The notes: generated from the sequence alone by a model not told the origin. Shown: positions 7,407-14,893, numbered from the stretch's first letter. The stretch is 15,089 nucleotides of DNA from an uncultured Collinsella sp. (GCA_902494625.1 CABUUB010000042.1:1-15089), one strand, 5' to 3'. Made by a program: numbers and translations.

Positions 7407-7420
7407 TAAAGGTACCTTTA
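7407..7420. promoter_or_regulatory. 14-bp perfect palindrome between pstB and phoB
   Basis: The sequence taaaggtaccttta is a perfect 14-bp palindrome with no spacer, 41 nt upstream of the phoB-like ATG and just after the pstB stop. A zero-loop palindrome cannot form a useful RNA hairpin, so a dimeric protein site is more plausible than a terminator. Which protein binds, if any, is unknown. Confidence 0.35.
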
Positions 7421-7430
7421 CTAGATGGTA

Positions 7431-8306
<876 letters not shown>

Positions 8307-8319
8307 ACCGCATACCTCC

Positions 8320-8348
8320 ATATCGATATCAATTCAGCAGTATCGATA
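8320..8348. promoter_or_regulatory. Twin TATCGATA palindromes upstream of pstB
   Basis: The palindrome tatcgata occurs at 8321-8328, extended to atatcgatat at 8320-8329, and again at 8341-8348. The start-to-start distance is exactly 20 bp, so both copies would face the same side of the helix. They lie just upstream of the pstB ribosome binding site. Binding by a dimeric regulator is a reasonable inference but no factor can be named. Confidence 0.35.
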
Positions 8349-8382
8349 GTAGGAATCGTGGCTCATACGCACGTGAGCACAT

Positions 8383-8398
8383 TGTCAAGTGTTTGTAA
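8383..8398 (-). promoter_or_regulatory. Possible PHO box or -35 element upstream of pstB
   Basis: On the minus strand TTACAA and TTGACAA follow each other with four bases between (complement of 8383-8398). Gram-positive PhoP sites are tandem TT-x-ACA-like half-sites with about five-base spacing, so this could be a PhoB/PhoP box. TTGACA is also a perfect -35 hexamer, but only a weak -10 (TATGAG at 15 bp) follows. It lies just beyond the stop of the VanS-like gene and upstream of pstB. Confidence 0.35.
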
Positions 8399-8409
8399 GG
8401 GCACGCTGG

Positions 8410-9648
8410 CTATGCGGCGGGCAGCTCGATGGTGAATATCGTGTGTTCGGGCGTCGATTCACATGCAACGGTACCGCCGTGTGCCGTGATGATCTCCTTG
8501 GCAATAGCAAGGCCCAGACCGGCACCACCGCGATTGGTCGCACGCGCCGCATCCAGGCGATAGAACTTCTCAAAGATCACCTTGAGCTTAGCCGCAGGGA
8601 TGGGATCGCCCTGATTAATAAAGCGCACGCGCACGCCGCCGTCGTCTTGGCGCCTGGCCTCAATCGTGATAGTCGAGCCCTCATAGCTATAGGCGACGGC
8701 GTTTTTCATGATGTTGTTGAACACGCGGGCCATCTTGTCGCCATCCACGAGCACCGTCAGGTCCTCGCGAATATCAACTTGGGCTTCCTTATGCTGCTCG
8801 TTGAGGATGGGATAGAACTCGTCAGCCACCTGAGCCAGCAGCAACCCCAGATCAACATAGCCGCGCGTGAGCACGATATCGTGGAAGTCAAAGCGCGTGA
8901 TATCGAAGAACTCTTCGATGAGCACATCGAGCCGGTGCGCCTTGTCGAGAGCCACGCCCGTAAAGTGCGCACGTTGCTCAACCGGCAGCTCAGGAGCCTC
9001 TTGCAGCAGCGAAAGATAGCCCACCACACTGGCAAGCGGGGTGCGTAGGTCATGTGCCAAGTACGTGACCAGATCGTCCTTGCGATGCGACTCGTCACGC
9101 AGAGCTTGCTGCACCTTGCGCTCACGGTCACGCACGCGGTTAAGGGCGCCCTCGACCTCCAAGAAGTCGCCGTCGATGTTGTCCCAGGTGTCGGGGTGAT
9201 CGATCAGGCGGTCCTGGATACGAGCCGCGAGCACGCGGTCGGCATGCTGCTCGCCCTGTTCGTAGCCCTGGTAGTACAGGGCGCGACCGCACAAGAACAG
9301 CACACACACGGCAAGCGCCAGCACAAAGCCAAGCATGTTGAATACAAAGCCGGCATCGAACAACACCGGCCCTTCGATGCCGCCGAGCGCCATGGCGCCA
9401 ATCGCCAACGTCATGGCCCACGCGGCGCCGCCAATCACCACGCAGCGGCACACGATCTCAAATCGATCGATCAGCAAAAAGCCGACAAGCAGCACCGCCA
9501 AGATTCCGACGATGTTGTCGATGCCAATCAGCAGCAGGCTCAGCAAAAAGAGCAGCACCGTTGCAAGCGCGCGATTGTCGACGACCGACCTCACGTATTC
9601 AAAGAGTCGATCGGGCACCTCGAACGCTTGTCTATCGTCTTTTGTCAT
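8410..9648 (-). CDS. VanS-like sensor histidine kinase
   Basis: Membrane histidine kinase of 412 residues, partner of the preceding VanR-like regulator. Hydrophobic segments at about 27-44, 46-60, 68-90 and 100-121 give up to four spans with almost no extracellular loop. That suggests sensing within the membrane or through a partner. A charged linker (about 140-190) leads to the H-box YLAHDLRTPLASV (196-208, H199), the N-box RVFNNIMKNAVAYS (308-321), and IFEKFYRLD...GGAGLGLAIAKEI (358-386). The usual DxGxG of the G1 box is replaced by NQGDPI (345-350), as in VanS relatives. The ATG at 9648 has GAGG about eight bases upstream; upstream in-frame codons would run into the regulator gene. It begins 26 nt after the regulator stop. 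The signal sensed is unknown. Confidence 0.9.
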   Translation of the reverse strand: MTKDDRQAFEVPDRLFEYVRSVVDNRALATVLLFLLSLLLIGIDNIVGILAVLLVGFLLIDRFEIVCRCVVIGGAAWAMTLAIGAMALGGIEGPVLFDAGFVFNMLGFVLALAVCVLFLCGRALYYQGYEQGEQHADRVLAARIQDRLIDHPDTWDNIDGDFLEVEGALNRVRDRERKVQQALRDESHRKDDLVTYLAHDLRTPLASVVGYLSLLQEAPELPVEQRAHFTGVALDKAHRLDVLIEEFFDITRFDFHDIVLTRGYVDLGLLLAQVADEFYPILNEQHKEAQVDIREDLTVLVDGDKMARVFNNIMKNAVAYSYEGSTITIEARRQDDGGVRVRFINQGDPIPAAKLKVIFEKFYRLDAARATNRGGAGLGLAIAKEIITAHGGTVACESTPEHTIFTIELPAA

Positions 9649-9674
9649 ATCAAGATCCTCACAAGCGAAAAGCG

Positions 9675-10370
9675 TTATTCGATGATGTAGCCGACGCCCC
9701 AGACGTTTTTGATAAAGCGCGGCTTTTGTGCGTCGTCGCCGATCTTTTCGCGCAAGTGGCGAATGTGCACCATCACCGTATTGTTGGAGCCGGGCATAAA
9801 GTCCTCGTTCCACACCGCGCGGAACAGGTCCTCCACGGCCACCACGCTGCCGCGATGCTCGACCAGATACAGCAAGATTGAATACTCGGTGGGTGTGAGG
9901 CGTACCGGTGCGCCGTCCACCGTCACGGAACGAGCGTCGCGGTTGATCTCCAAGCCGTCGAGCTGAATGGTCGGCGATTCGGCCGCCTGTGCACGGCTAC
10001 CGTAGCTGGTGTAGCGGCGAAGCTGAGCGTGCACACGCGCGATGAGCTCCAGCGGGCGGAACGGCTTGACCACGTAATCGTCCGCGCCAAGCGAAAGGCC
10101 CCCGATCTTGTCTTGCTGGGCATCGCGCGCCGTCAGCATGATCACGGGATAGGTATGGCTGGAACGGATCGTACGCAGCAGCTCAAACCCATCGATATCG
10201 GGCAGCATGACATCCAGCAGCGCCAAATCAAACTCCTGCTCCAAGATTGCCTTGGCAGCATCGGCCCCGCTATAGGCAATCTGAACATCAAAGCCCTCTT
10301 TTGTAAGGTAGATACCAACCAAGTCGGCGATGGCCTTCTCGTCATCAACTACCAGTATGCGCTCGTTCAT
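9675..10370 (-). CDS. VanR-like OmpR-family response regulator
   Basis: Response regulator of 231 residues, first gene of a two-gene operon with the VanS-like kinase. The receiver domain has D9 and D10, phosphoacceptor D53 (LLDVMLP), T80 and K102 (VKPF). The winged-helix domain (about 135-231) includes LTPTEYSILLYLVEHRG and the string NNTVMVHIRHLREKIG (196-211), which is very characteristic of VanR-type regulators. The ATG has AGGAG five to six bases upstream. It is transcribed divergently from a secreted D,D-carboxypeptidase gene across about 200 nt, which makes that gene an obvious candidate target. No vanH, vanA or vanX homologue is present, so this is not evidence of glycopeptide resistance. 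Confidence 0.92.
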   Translation of the reverse strand: MNERILVVDDEKAIADLVGIYLTKEGFDVQIAYSGADAAKAILEQEFDLALLDVMLPDIDGFELLRTIRSSHTYPVIMLTARDAQQDKIGGLSLGADDYVVKPFRPLELIARVHAQLRRYTSYGSRAQAAESPTIQLDGLEINRDARSVTVDGAPVRLTPTEYSILLYLVEHRGSVVAVEDLFRAVWNEDFMPGSNNTVMVHIRHLREKIGDDAQKPRFIKNVWGVGYIIE

Positions 10371-10567
10371 GCGTGCTCCTCTCGCGCTCCATTATGCCCG
10401 AGGCGGCGCACGCCACACACAACAAGCGTGGGTGATTAAGTCGGCCTTAAGCACCCTTGTGCCCGTTCGGGAGCGGATGTGGGCCACGCACGCACGCGAT
10501 GATCGCCGACGCCGGCAAACGATATACTCTAGTTCCAGAAGAGACCATCCCGTCGAAAGCGAAATCC
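10371..10567. promoter_or_regulatory. Divergent promoter region between regulator and carboxypeptidase genes
   Basis: Toward the regulator, CATAAT on the minus strand (complement of 10391-10396) is a -10 candidate about 20 nt upstream of the ATG, with no good -35. Toward the carboxypeptidase, TATACT at 10523-10528 is a good -10 about 40 nt before the GTG start, also with a weak -35. Weak -35 elements would fit activator-dependent promoters. No clear operator repeat was recognised and no gene lies in the interval. Confidence 0.35.
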
Positions 10568-11908
10568 GTGAAGCCCCTCACCTCTTTTGCAAAGCGCTCA
10601 GCCCAGCTTGCCGCCGGCTTTGTCTGCGCTATCGCCCTTGCCGCTGGCGTGCCCACCGTCGCCGGCGCCCAAGTGCTCACGACCGACAATGTTTGCGGCA
10701 AAACCGCCGATGCGCGCGGCATCACGGCCGAAAACCTGCCCAATATCGATGCGACCAATGCCCTCGTCATGGGCAAAGACGGCACCGTCTACTATGGGCG
10801 CGGCGCCGATGAGCAGGTCAAGATTGCCTCGATCACCAAGGTCATGACCGCAATCCTAACCGTCGAGAATTGCAAGATGGACGAGAAGGTCACGGTAAGC
10901 AACACCGCGGCCACCGTGGGTAATTCGACCGCCGGCTTGCTCGAAGGCGACGAGCTTACCGTGGAGCAGGCACTGCGCGGCCTGATGATTCCCTCGGGCA
11001 ACGACGCCGCCATCGTGCTCGCCGAATATGTGGGCAAGAAGATCGACCCTAAGACCAAAGACGCCGAGGCCACATTTGTGAAGGCCATGAACGAGCGCGC
11101 TAAGAAGCTCGGCTGCACCGGTACGCTTTTTGAAAACCCGCATGGTCTGGACTTTGATGAGTGGGCTGGCAACATGCACTCAACCGCACACGACGTAGCG
11201 CTGATGATGCAGGAGGCCATGAAAAACGACACGATCCGCGAGGTCGTAGCGAGCGAGGATTCCTGGATCGAGGTCACGGGCGCCGACGGCACCGACCATT
11301 CGCATTCCATGGACACGCATAACTATTTGCTGGGCCAAGATGGCAACATCGGTGGCAAGACCGGCACCACCGACGATGCAGGCTATTGTTTTACGGGTGC
11401 CTACAACCGCGATGGCGACGAGATCTACACCGTCGTTTTGAACTCCACCACCACCGACCAGCGCTTTACCGATACCGCAACCCTTGCCAATTGGTACTAC
11501 GGTCACAAGGTCACGGTCGCAATCGCCAACACGCAGGAAAAGACCGCCAACGGCAACCCGCTCATGGCACGCATTAGCCAGACAGATTGGACGGACAAGA
11601 CGATCGACGCCACGCTCGCCGATCCTACGGCGCAAGCGACCGTGTTTTCCCTTGCCGGCGAGGTGACCGAAAAGGTTAGCTACGACGATCTTTCGGGCAC
11701 GGTGCATGTGGGCGACAAGGTGGGCAGCGTTACGCTCAAGCAGGACGGCACCAAGATCGCCGTCATGGACCTGGTTGCCGACGAGGAAGGCGCAGGGCCG
11801 AATCCCATTGAATGGCTGCTCGTGAAGCTCGATCGCTTGGGCCGCCGCATCGACAACCGCCCACTCACGGCAGAAAGCGAGACCGTAGCCAAGGCGCCCG
11901 AGGTGTAG
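10568..11908 (+). CDS. Secreted D-alanyl-D-alanine carboxypeptidase (S11 family, DacA-like)
   Basis: Penicillin-binding D,D-carboxypeptidase of 446 residues that trims the terminal D-Ala from peptidoglycan stem peptides outside the cell membrane. A Sec signal peptide is clear: KRSAQ n-region, hydrophobic core about 13-28, and cleavage near AGA-QV (34/35). The active-site motifs are SITK (S88, K91), SGN (143-145) and KTGT (264-267). The GTG at 10568 is chosen because the signal peptide begins there and the best -10 (10523-10528) lies downstream of the earlier in-frame ATG (10499); its ribosome binding site is weak. After the catalytic domain comes a beta-rich PBP5-like domain. An amphipathic segment follows (about 413-430), which could attach to the membrane. 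It is the only plus-strand protein gene and is divergent from the VanRS-like pair. Confidence 0.93.
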   Translation: MKPLTSFAKRSAQLAAGFVCAIALAAGVPTVAGAQVLTTDNVCGKTADARGITAENLPNIDATNALVMGKDGTVYYGRGADEQVKIASITKVMTAILTVENCKMDEKVTVSNTAATVGNSTAGLLEGDELTVEQALRGLMIPSGNDAAIVLAEYVGKKIDPKTKDAEATFVKAMNERAKKLGCTGTLFENPHGLDFDEWAGNMHSTAHDVALMMQEAMKNDTIREVVASEDSWIEVTGADGTDHSHSMDTHNYLLGQDGNIGGKTGTTDDAGYCFTGAYNRDGDEIYTVVLNSTTTDQRFTDTATLANWYYGHKVTVAIANTQEKTANGNPLMARISQTDWTDKTIDATLADPTAQATVFSLAGEVTEKVSYDDLSGTVHVGDKVGSVTLKQDGTKIAVMDLVADEEGAGPNPIEWLLVKLDRLGRRIDNRPLTAESETVAKAPEV

Positions 11909-11932
11909 AGCGCAAGAATAATCAGCCCACTG

Positions 11933-11965
11933 AAAGGAGGCGTCCGAAAGGATGCCTCTTTTTTT
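11933..11965 (+). terminator. Rho-independent terminator of the carboxypeptidase gene
   Basis: GAGGCGTCC (11937-11945), a GAAA tetraloop and GGATGCCTC (11950-11958) form a 9-bp stem extended by A-T pairs, followed by seven T residues (11959-11965). The single wobble pair is G-U on the plus strand but would be C/A on the minus strand, which supports the orientation. It ends 57 nt after the stop codon. Confidence 0.92.
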
Positions 11966-11967
11966 GA

Positions 11968-11980
11968 GGGTTCGAATCCC
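11968..11980 (+). other. Isolated tRNA T-arm-like sequence
   Basis: gggttcgaatccc has the exact stem and loop of a tRNA T-arm, followed by cggccacc, which resembles an acceptor 3' strand. No tRNA body precedes it, because the carboxypeptidase terminator ends only two bases upstream. It looks like a tRNA 3' fragment. It precedes a minus-strand terminator and a tRNA 3' end, an arrangement that recurs twice more in the window. Confidence 0.55.
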
Positions 11981-12000
11981 CGGCCACCTTTCTTGATAAT

Positions 12001-12026
12001 AAAAAAGGGCCCCAAATGGGACCCTT
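12001..12026 (-). terminator. Terminator after the tRNA-Ser 3' fragment
   Basis: On the minus strand AAGGGTCCC, an ATTT loop and GGGGCCCTT pair over 9 bp with one G-U, followed by six T (complement of 12001-12006). The stem is weaker if read on the plus strand. It matches the terminator behind the intact tRNA-Ser (12191-12216) in stem and spacing, so the two are probably duplicates that have diverged. Confidence 0.8.
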
Positions 12027-12037
12027 CCTCAAATTCG

Positions 12038-12058
12038 TACTGGCGGAGAGCTGGGGAT
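12038..12058 (-). pseudogene. tRNA-Ser 3'-end fragment, direct copy
   Basis: These 21 bases are identical to 12229-12249, the last part of the intact tRNA-Ser. They cover the 3' T-stem, acceptor 3' strand, discriminator G, encoded CCA and three trailing bases. Homology stops in the T-loop at base 12058/12059, where unrelated hairpin-rich sequence begins. Such a 3'-end duplication next to an intact tRNA is the usual footprint of site-specific integration, but partial gene duplication gives the same picture. Confidence 0.7.
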
Positions 12059-12158
12059 GTCCGGGCATGCTTCGCATGCCCTCCGGCTTCAAAGCCTGGC
12101 GGCTTTTCGCCCACGGGCTACAAACGCTTTCGCGTTTACTTAACGCCCGTGCCCTCTC
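12059..12158. repeat. Hairpin-rich insert between two tRNA-Ser fragments
   Basis: About 100 bases made almost entirely of inverted repeats: 12063-12070 with 12074-12081 (8 bp, loop ttc); 12083-12099 (ggc/gcc around ttcaaa); 12098-12101 with 12108-12111; and 12112-12118 with 12145-12151 (7 bp). The last encloses 12122-12127 with 12132-12137 (6 bp). The insert is bounded by a 10-bp inverted repeat, agctggggat (12049-12058) and its complement (12167-12176). No open reading frame with coding character is present. The CTTCAAA loop resembles a selenocysteine tRNA anticodon loop, but the rest does not fold as a tRNA. Confidence 0.65.
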
Positions 12159-12176
12159 GGGTTCGAATCCCCAGCT
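12159..12176 (+). pseudogene. Inverted copy of the tRNA-Ser T-arm
   Basis: gggttcgaatccccagct is the exact reverse complement of 12240-12257 inside tRNA-Ser. It extends past the generic T-arm into tRNA-Ser-specific acceptor bases, so the match is unlikely to reflect the shared T-arm alone. With the tRNA it makes an 18-bp perfect inverted repeat around the tRNA terminator. Confidence 0.7.
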
Positions 12177-12190
12177 AACGTGGTTCAACT

Positions 12191-12216
12191 AAAAAAGGGC
12201 CCCTTTCGGAACCCTT
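12191..12216 (-). terminator. Terminator of tRNA-Ser
   Basis: On the minus strand AAGGGTTCC, a GAAA loop and GGGGCCCTT pair over 9 bp and run into six T (complement of 12191-12196). Two pairs are G-U on the minus strand and would be C/A mismatches on the plus strand, which fixes the orientation. It begins 15 nt after the CCA end of tRNA-Ser. Confidence 0.88.
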
Positions 12217-12231
12217 TCTTTAAAGTCATAC

Positions 12232-12322
12232 TGGCGGAGAGCTGGGGATTCGAACCCCAGATGCCCTTTTGGGGCATACTCGCTTAGCAGGCGAGCACCT
12301 TCGGCCTCTCGGTCAGCTCTCC
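12232..12322 (-). tRNA. tRNA-Ser (anticodon GCU)
   Basis: Complete class II tRNA that decodes AGC/AGU serine codons. The 7-bp acceptor pairs GGAGAGC (12322-12316) with GCTCTCC (12242-12236), followed by discriminator G (12235) and encoded CCA (12234-12232). The anticodon stem CTCGC/GCGAG encloses the loop CTGCTAA, with the anticodon GCT at 12288-12286. The long variable arm ATGCCC/GGGCAT, typical of serine tRNAs, and a T-arm with GTTCGAATC are all intact. A promoter lies just upstream and a terminator 15 nt downstream. Parts of its 3' half are duplicated nearby in direct (12038-12058) and inverted (12159-12176) orientation. Confidence 0.97.
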
Positions 12323-12336
12323 GTAACAGCCGTTCT

Positions 12337-12365
12337 ATAGTAACCAAACAGCCAAGGATGGGCAA
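12337..12365 (-). promoter_or_regulatory. Promoter of tRNA-Ser
   Basis: TACTAT (complement of 12337-12342) and TTGCCC (12360-12365) are separated by 17 bp and lie 15 nt upstream of the mature tRNA 5' end, so transcription would start within about ten bases of it. The -35 matches consensus at four of six positions (TTG-C- class). Confidence 0.55.
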
Positions 12366-12394
12366 GAGGAAATTTTCTAATTGCCTAGCATCCT
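12355..12394 (-). terminator. Possible terminator hairpin overlapping the tRNA-Ser promoter
   Basis: 12355-12365 pairs with 12381-12385 and 12389-12394 as an 11-bp stem with a three-base bulge and a 15-base loop. It lies 21 nt beyond the stop of the 813-residue gene. The sequence after it on the minus strand (TTGGCTGTTTGG) is only moderately T-rich. The arm 12355-12365 includes the tRNA -35 hexamer, so terminator and promoter share bases. Confidence 0.4.
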
Positions 12395-12414
12395 TTCCTC
12401 CTTGGAAGCTTCAC

Positions 12415-14856
12415 CTACCCCAGCGAACGGTTGAGGGAGCCGAGCTCGTCGTTGCCCATGGTGCGCCACATTTGGAAGATGCAGCCGCGTGCCAGGAAAA
12501 AGAAGCCGTTGTCGACCAGTTGCACAGCGGCATCTGCAAGCTGATTCGTCACGGCGGACACTGGCGGCAGCTCGAGTCCAGCCTTGCGGATGGTCTCGAC
12601 CGCTTCCTCGAACGTCGGAGGCTCGCTGACACCCATCTCGTTCATAAGGCCCTGCATTTCTTCCAGCGCGCTGCTGCCCGACTCCTCGCCGCGCGGCACC
12701 AGACGGTAACAAGCCAGCGCCAGGTCGAGCTTATCGCAATTCCAATAGGCAAACGCCAAGCGATAGAACAGGTAGCCGATTGCAGAACGATCGCTGGCAA
12801 TACGTAGGCCGTGGCGCGCCACCTCGATAATCTCGTCAAAGCGCTCCAGACGCGCAAGCACGTTGATGAGCGCAAAGTGCGATTGCATGGACGAGCGCGC
12901 CAGATCGTAAAGATGGCGCACCTCGGGCAATGCTCGTTCAAAGTCCTCTTGCTCGGCGTAAAAGCTGCAGATCTCGTGCTGGGCAAAGTACAGCGCATCG
13001 GGCGCACGAAGGATTCGCACAGAGCGGTCTTCTTCCAACACCGGTAGCACCATGCGCACCAGCTGGTTATCGCAAAACTGCGTTTGAACCGGACCTGTCG
13101 CCAAAAGCTCGGCGACGGCGCACTTAGCCTCCAACTCCTCGACAAGACGGGAAAAGCCTTCAAAAGCGCCTGTACGGTCGACTTTTGCCTGCTCGCGCAA
13201 TTCAACAACACGGGCCACGTATGGGTCGTCGTCCTCTTCCATGACCTCCAACTCGTCAGCCGTATCGGCAAGCAGCAGATCGCGCAGCGCCGGCGGCAGC
13301 GTGCGATGGTCATCACGCGGACGAGCATGAACCTCCGCAGGCTCAATCGCCTCCGGAGCGGTTGACTCATACGCCTCAAGCACACGCTTGCACGGCATAT
13401 CGTCCATGTCCATGCTCTCAAGATCCTTGGCGACAGGCACGCAATCGGCCAGATAGGCCGCGCGACCAAAGAAATACGTTGCGACAACGCGCTCGCCCTG
13501 CTCACTGTCGGGAGCAGCAATCTGCACATAGCAGCGCGTGATGCAGGTGCCCGCGGCAAAACACGCTGCCGCAAGCGTGAGCGCCACACGTGCATCGTGC
13601 TCCGCGGCCCAGATCGCGCGCGTATCCTCGTCCAGCTCGCGCCAGGCGTCATCTTGAGCGTCGTATTCACGTTGCGGCATGGCATCCACGACAGACTGCC
13701 CAAACCGAACGAGCATAATCCCCTCGGCAACGTTTGCCCGATAGGTATAGTCGAGCCGCGTGACCACGTTGAGCGCCTCAACGATTCGCGCAAAACGCGT
13801 GCGCACGTCCCACTCGCCGCCCGGCTGGCACGAAACCGTTCCCGGCTTGGCCCACGGGTTATCGCTCGAAGCCGTATCGAGCAGTCGGGGAACATCGTTG
13901 GTCGTCTTGGCGATATGCCACGCATCAAAGAGCGCGCAGCCCTCAAGGCTCGGCGAGGACGCCGCGGGGACCAATCCGGCCCCGATGCGCTCAAGGATGC
14001 CGGAGAGGCGGTTGAGACGGCACTCGATGGCAAGCAGCATGTCAATCTCGTCCTGGTCCAGCAGGCTACGATCAAAATTGAGATAGAAAATCTTTGAGCG
14101 ATCAATGCGAGCCAGGCTCATCTCGGACTTGGCAGCGATGGTGCGCAGGCGGGGTAAGTCAATTTCGCTCATAAGGGCGGCGGCATAGCGCTCGATACCG
14201 CTCGGATTCTCGGCATGGTCAACGCGGTAAAGCAGCGTCTCGATAGCATCGGGGAGCGGTGCCGTGTTAAAGCCCAAAAACACCTCGACCGGCTCGGGCA
14301 ACTTTACGAGCTTGATCTTGTCGACAACGTTTTGCATACCCTCGTCGAGTCCGCCGGCGTCCGCCGTGTTCACAATAGCGCTTTCGGAGTTGGCAAATAT
14401 CACGTAGCGCAAGAACATCGAGGCCATGAACTCGCCGTAAGGAAGGGCGCGGGTCGAATTCCATGTCTCGTGGTCGGACTGCTCGCGCATGGGGCCTTCG
14501 GGAGAGCCGGCAGTTTGCGCACACGCGCGCATTGCACCGCTGGCTTCCCTTACCATAATCTCACCAATACTGGAATCCGACTCGTCAAGGACCAGTTCCA
14601 TGTCGGGATCGTTGGGCAGCGGAGCCTCGCTAACGGGGCGGTCCACCTTGTACACCTCACCCGAAACGCTTACGTAGCCCAAAAGCGACACATGACTTTT
14701 GCCAACGAATTCGACGACATAACAAGATTCATGCTGATCCTCGCCAAAGAGTTTCCAGACCACGCCATATGAGCGTCCCGCAGGCTGCTCGGGCATCGCC
14801 GGAAAGCGCTTCTTGGGATCGAGAAACCTGAGCTTGTATGTCGGACGCTCTGCCAC
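12415..14856 (-). CDS. Hypothetical protein with C-terminal TPR-like repeats
   Basis: An 813-residue protein that I do not recognise. No signal peptide or convincing membrane span is visible, so it is probably cytosolic. Residues 621-725 contain three consecutive TPR-like helical pairs (FAQHEICSFYAEQEDFERAL; LINVLARLERFDEIIEVARH; LFYRLAFAYWNCDKLDLALA), which suggests a protein-binding scaffold. The middle (about 240-470) is mixed and contains several Cys residues. An acidic patch, ELEVMEEDDDP (536-546), separates it from the helical C-terminal part. The N-terminal 100 residues look beta-rich. The start is GTG with AGGGTG about nine bases upstream. No operon partner is visible: a tRNA lies downstream and non-coding sequence upstream. 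Coding character is strong over the full length, so it is a real gene. Function cannot be assigned. Confidence 0.88.
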   Translation of the reverse strand: MAERPTYKLRFLDPKKRFPAMPEQPAGRSYGVVWKLFGEDQHESCYVVEFVGKSHVSLLGYVSVSGEVYKVDRPVSEAPLPNDPDMELVLDESDSSIGEIMVREASGAMRACAQTAGSPEGPMREQSDHETWNSTRALPYGEFMASMFLRYVIFANSESAIVNTADAGGLDEGMQNVVDKIKLVKLPEPVEVFLGFNTAPLPDAIETLLYRVDHAENPSGIERYAAALMSEIDLPRLRTIAAKSEMSLARIDRSKIFYLNFDRSLLDQDEIDMLLAIECRLNRLSGILERIGAGLVPAASSPSLEGCALFDAWHIAKTTNDVPRLLDTASSDNPWAKPGTVSCQPGGEWDVRTRFARIVEALNVVTRLDYTYRANVAEGIMLVRFGQSVVDAMPQREYDAQDDAWRELDEDTRAIWAAEHDARVALTLAAACFAAGTCITRCYVQIAAPDSEQGERVVATYFFGRAAYLADCVPVAKDLESMDMDDMPCKRVLEAYESTAPEAIEPAEVHARPRDDHRTLPPALRDLLLADTADELEVMEEDDDPYVARVVELREQAKVDRTGAFEGFSRLVEELEAKCAVAELLATGPVQTQFCDNQLVRMVLPVLEEDRSVRILRAPDALYFAQHEICSFYAEQEDFERALPEVRHLYDLARSSMQSHFALINVLARLERFDEIIEVARHGLRIASDRSAIGYLFYRLAFAYWNCDKLDLALACYRLVPRGEESGSSALEEMQGLMNEMGVSEPPTFEEAVETIRKAGLELPPVSAVTNQLADAAVQLVDNGFFFLARGCIFQMWRTMGNDELGSLNRSLG

Positions 14857-14893
14857 GAAATATCACCCTGATCGGTCGTCTAGAGAAGGAGCG

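Noticed and set aside
8410..10370. A glycopeptide resistance cluster.
   Set aside because: Only the sensor and regulator resemble Van proteins; no vanH, ligase or vanX gene is present, and the carboxypeptidase is S11 rather than VanY type.
12045..12176. A plus-strand selenocysteine tRNA, suggested by the GGC-TTCAAA-GCC loop with UCA, a T-arm at the 3' end and AGCTG/CAGCT pairing.
   Set aside because: The anticodon stem has a mismatch and only a six-base loop, the outer acceptor bases do not pair, the variable region would be about 60 nt, and the 5' bases are explained as the reverse strand of tRNA-Ser. A tRNA-specific covariance model would decide.
11933..12176. A CRISPR array, considered because of several short repeats and hairpins.
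   Set aside because: Repeats are tRNA-derived, differ in orientation and spacing, and there are no equal spacers or cas genes.
11993..12178. A 61-codon open frame ending in SRVRIPS.
   Set aside because: It reads through tRNA fragments and hairpins; such tails are typical translation artefacts of T-arm sequence.
12642..14105. A 487-codon frame inside the 813-residue gene on the same strand.
   Set aside because: Rich in Arg, Cys, Ser and Trp as expected of a shifted frame; the 813-residue frame has normal amino acid composition and TPR-like periodicity.
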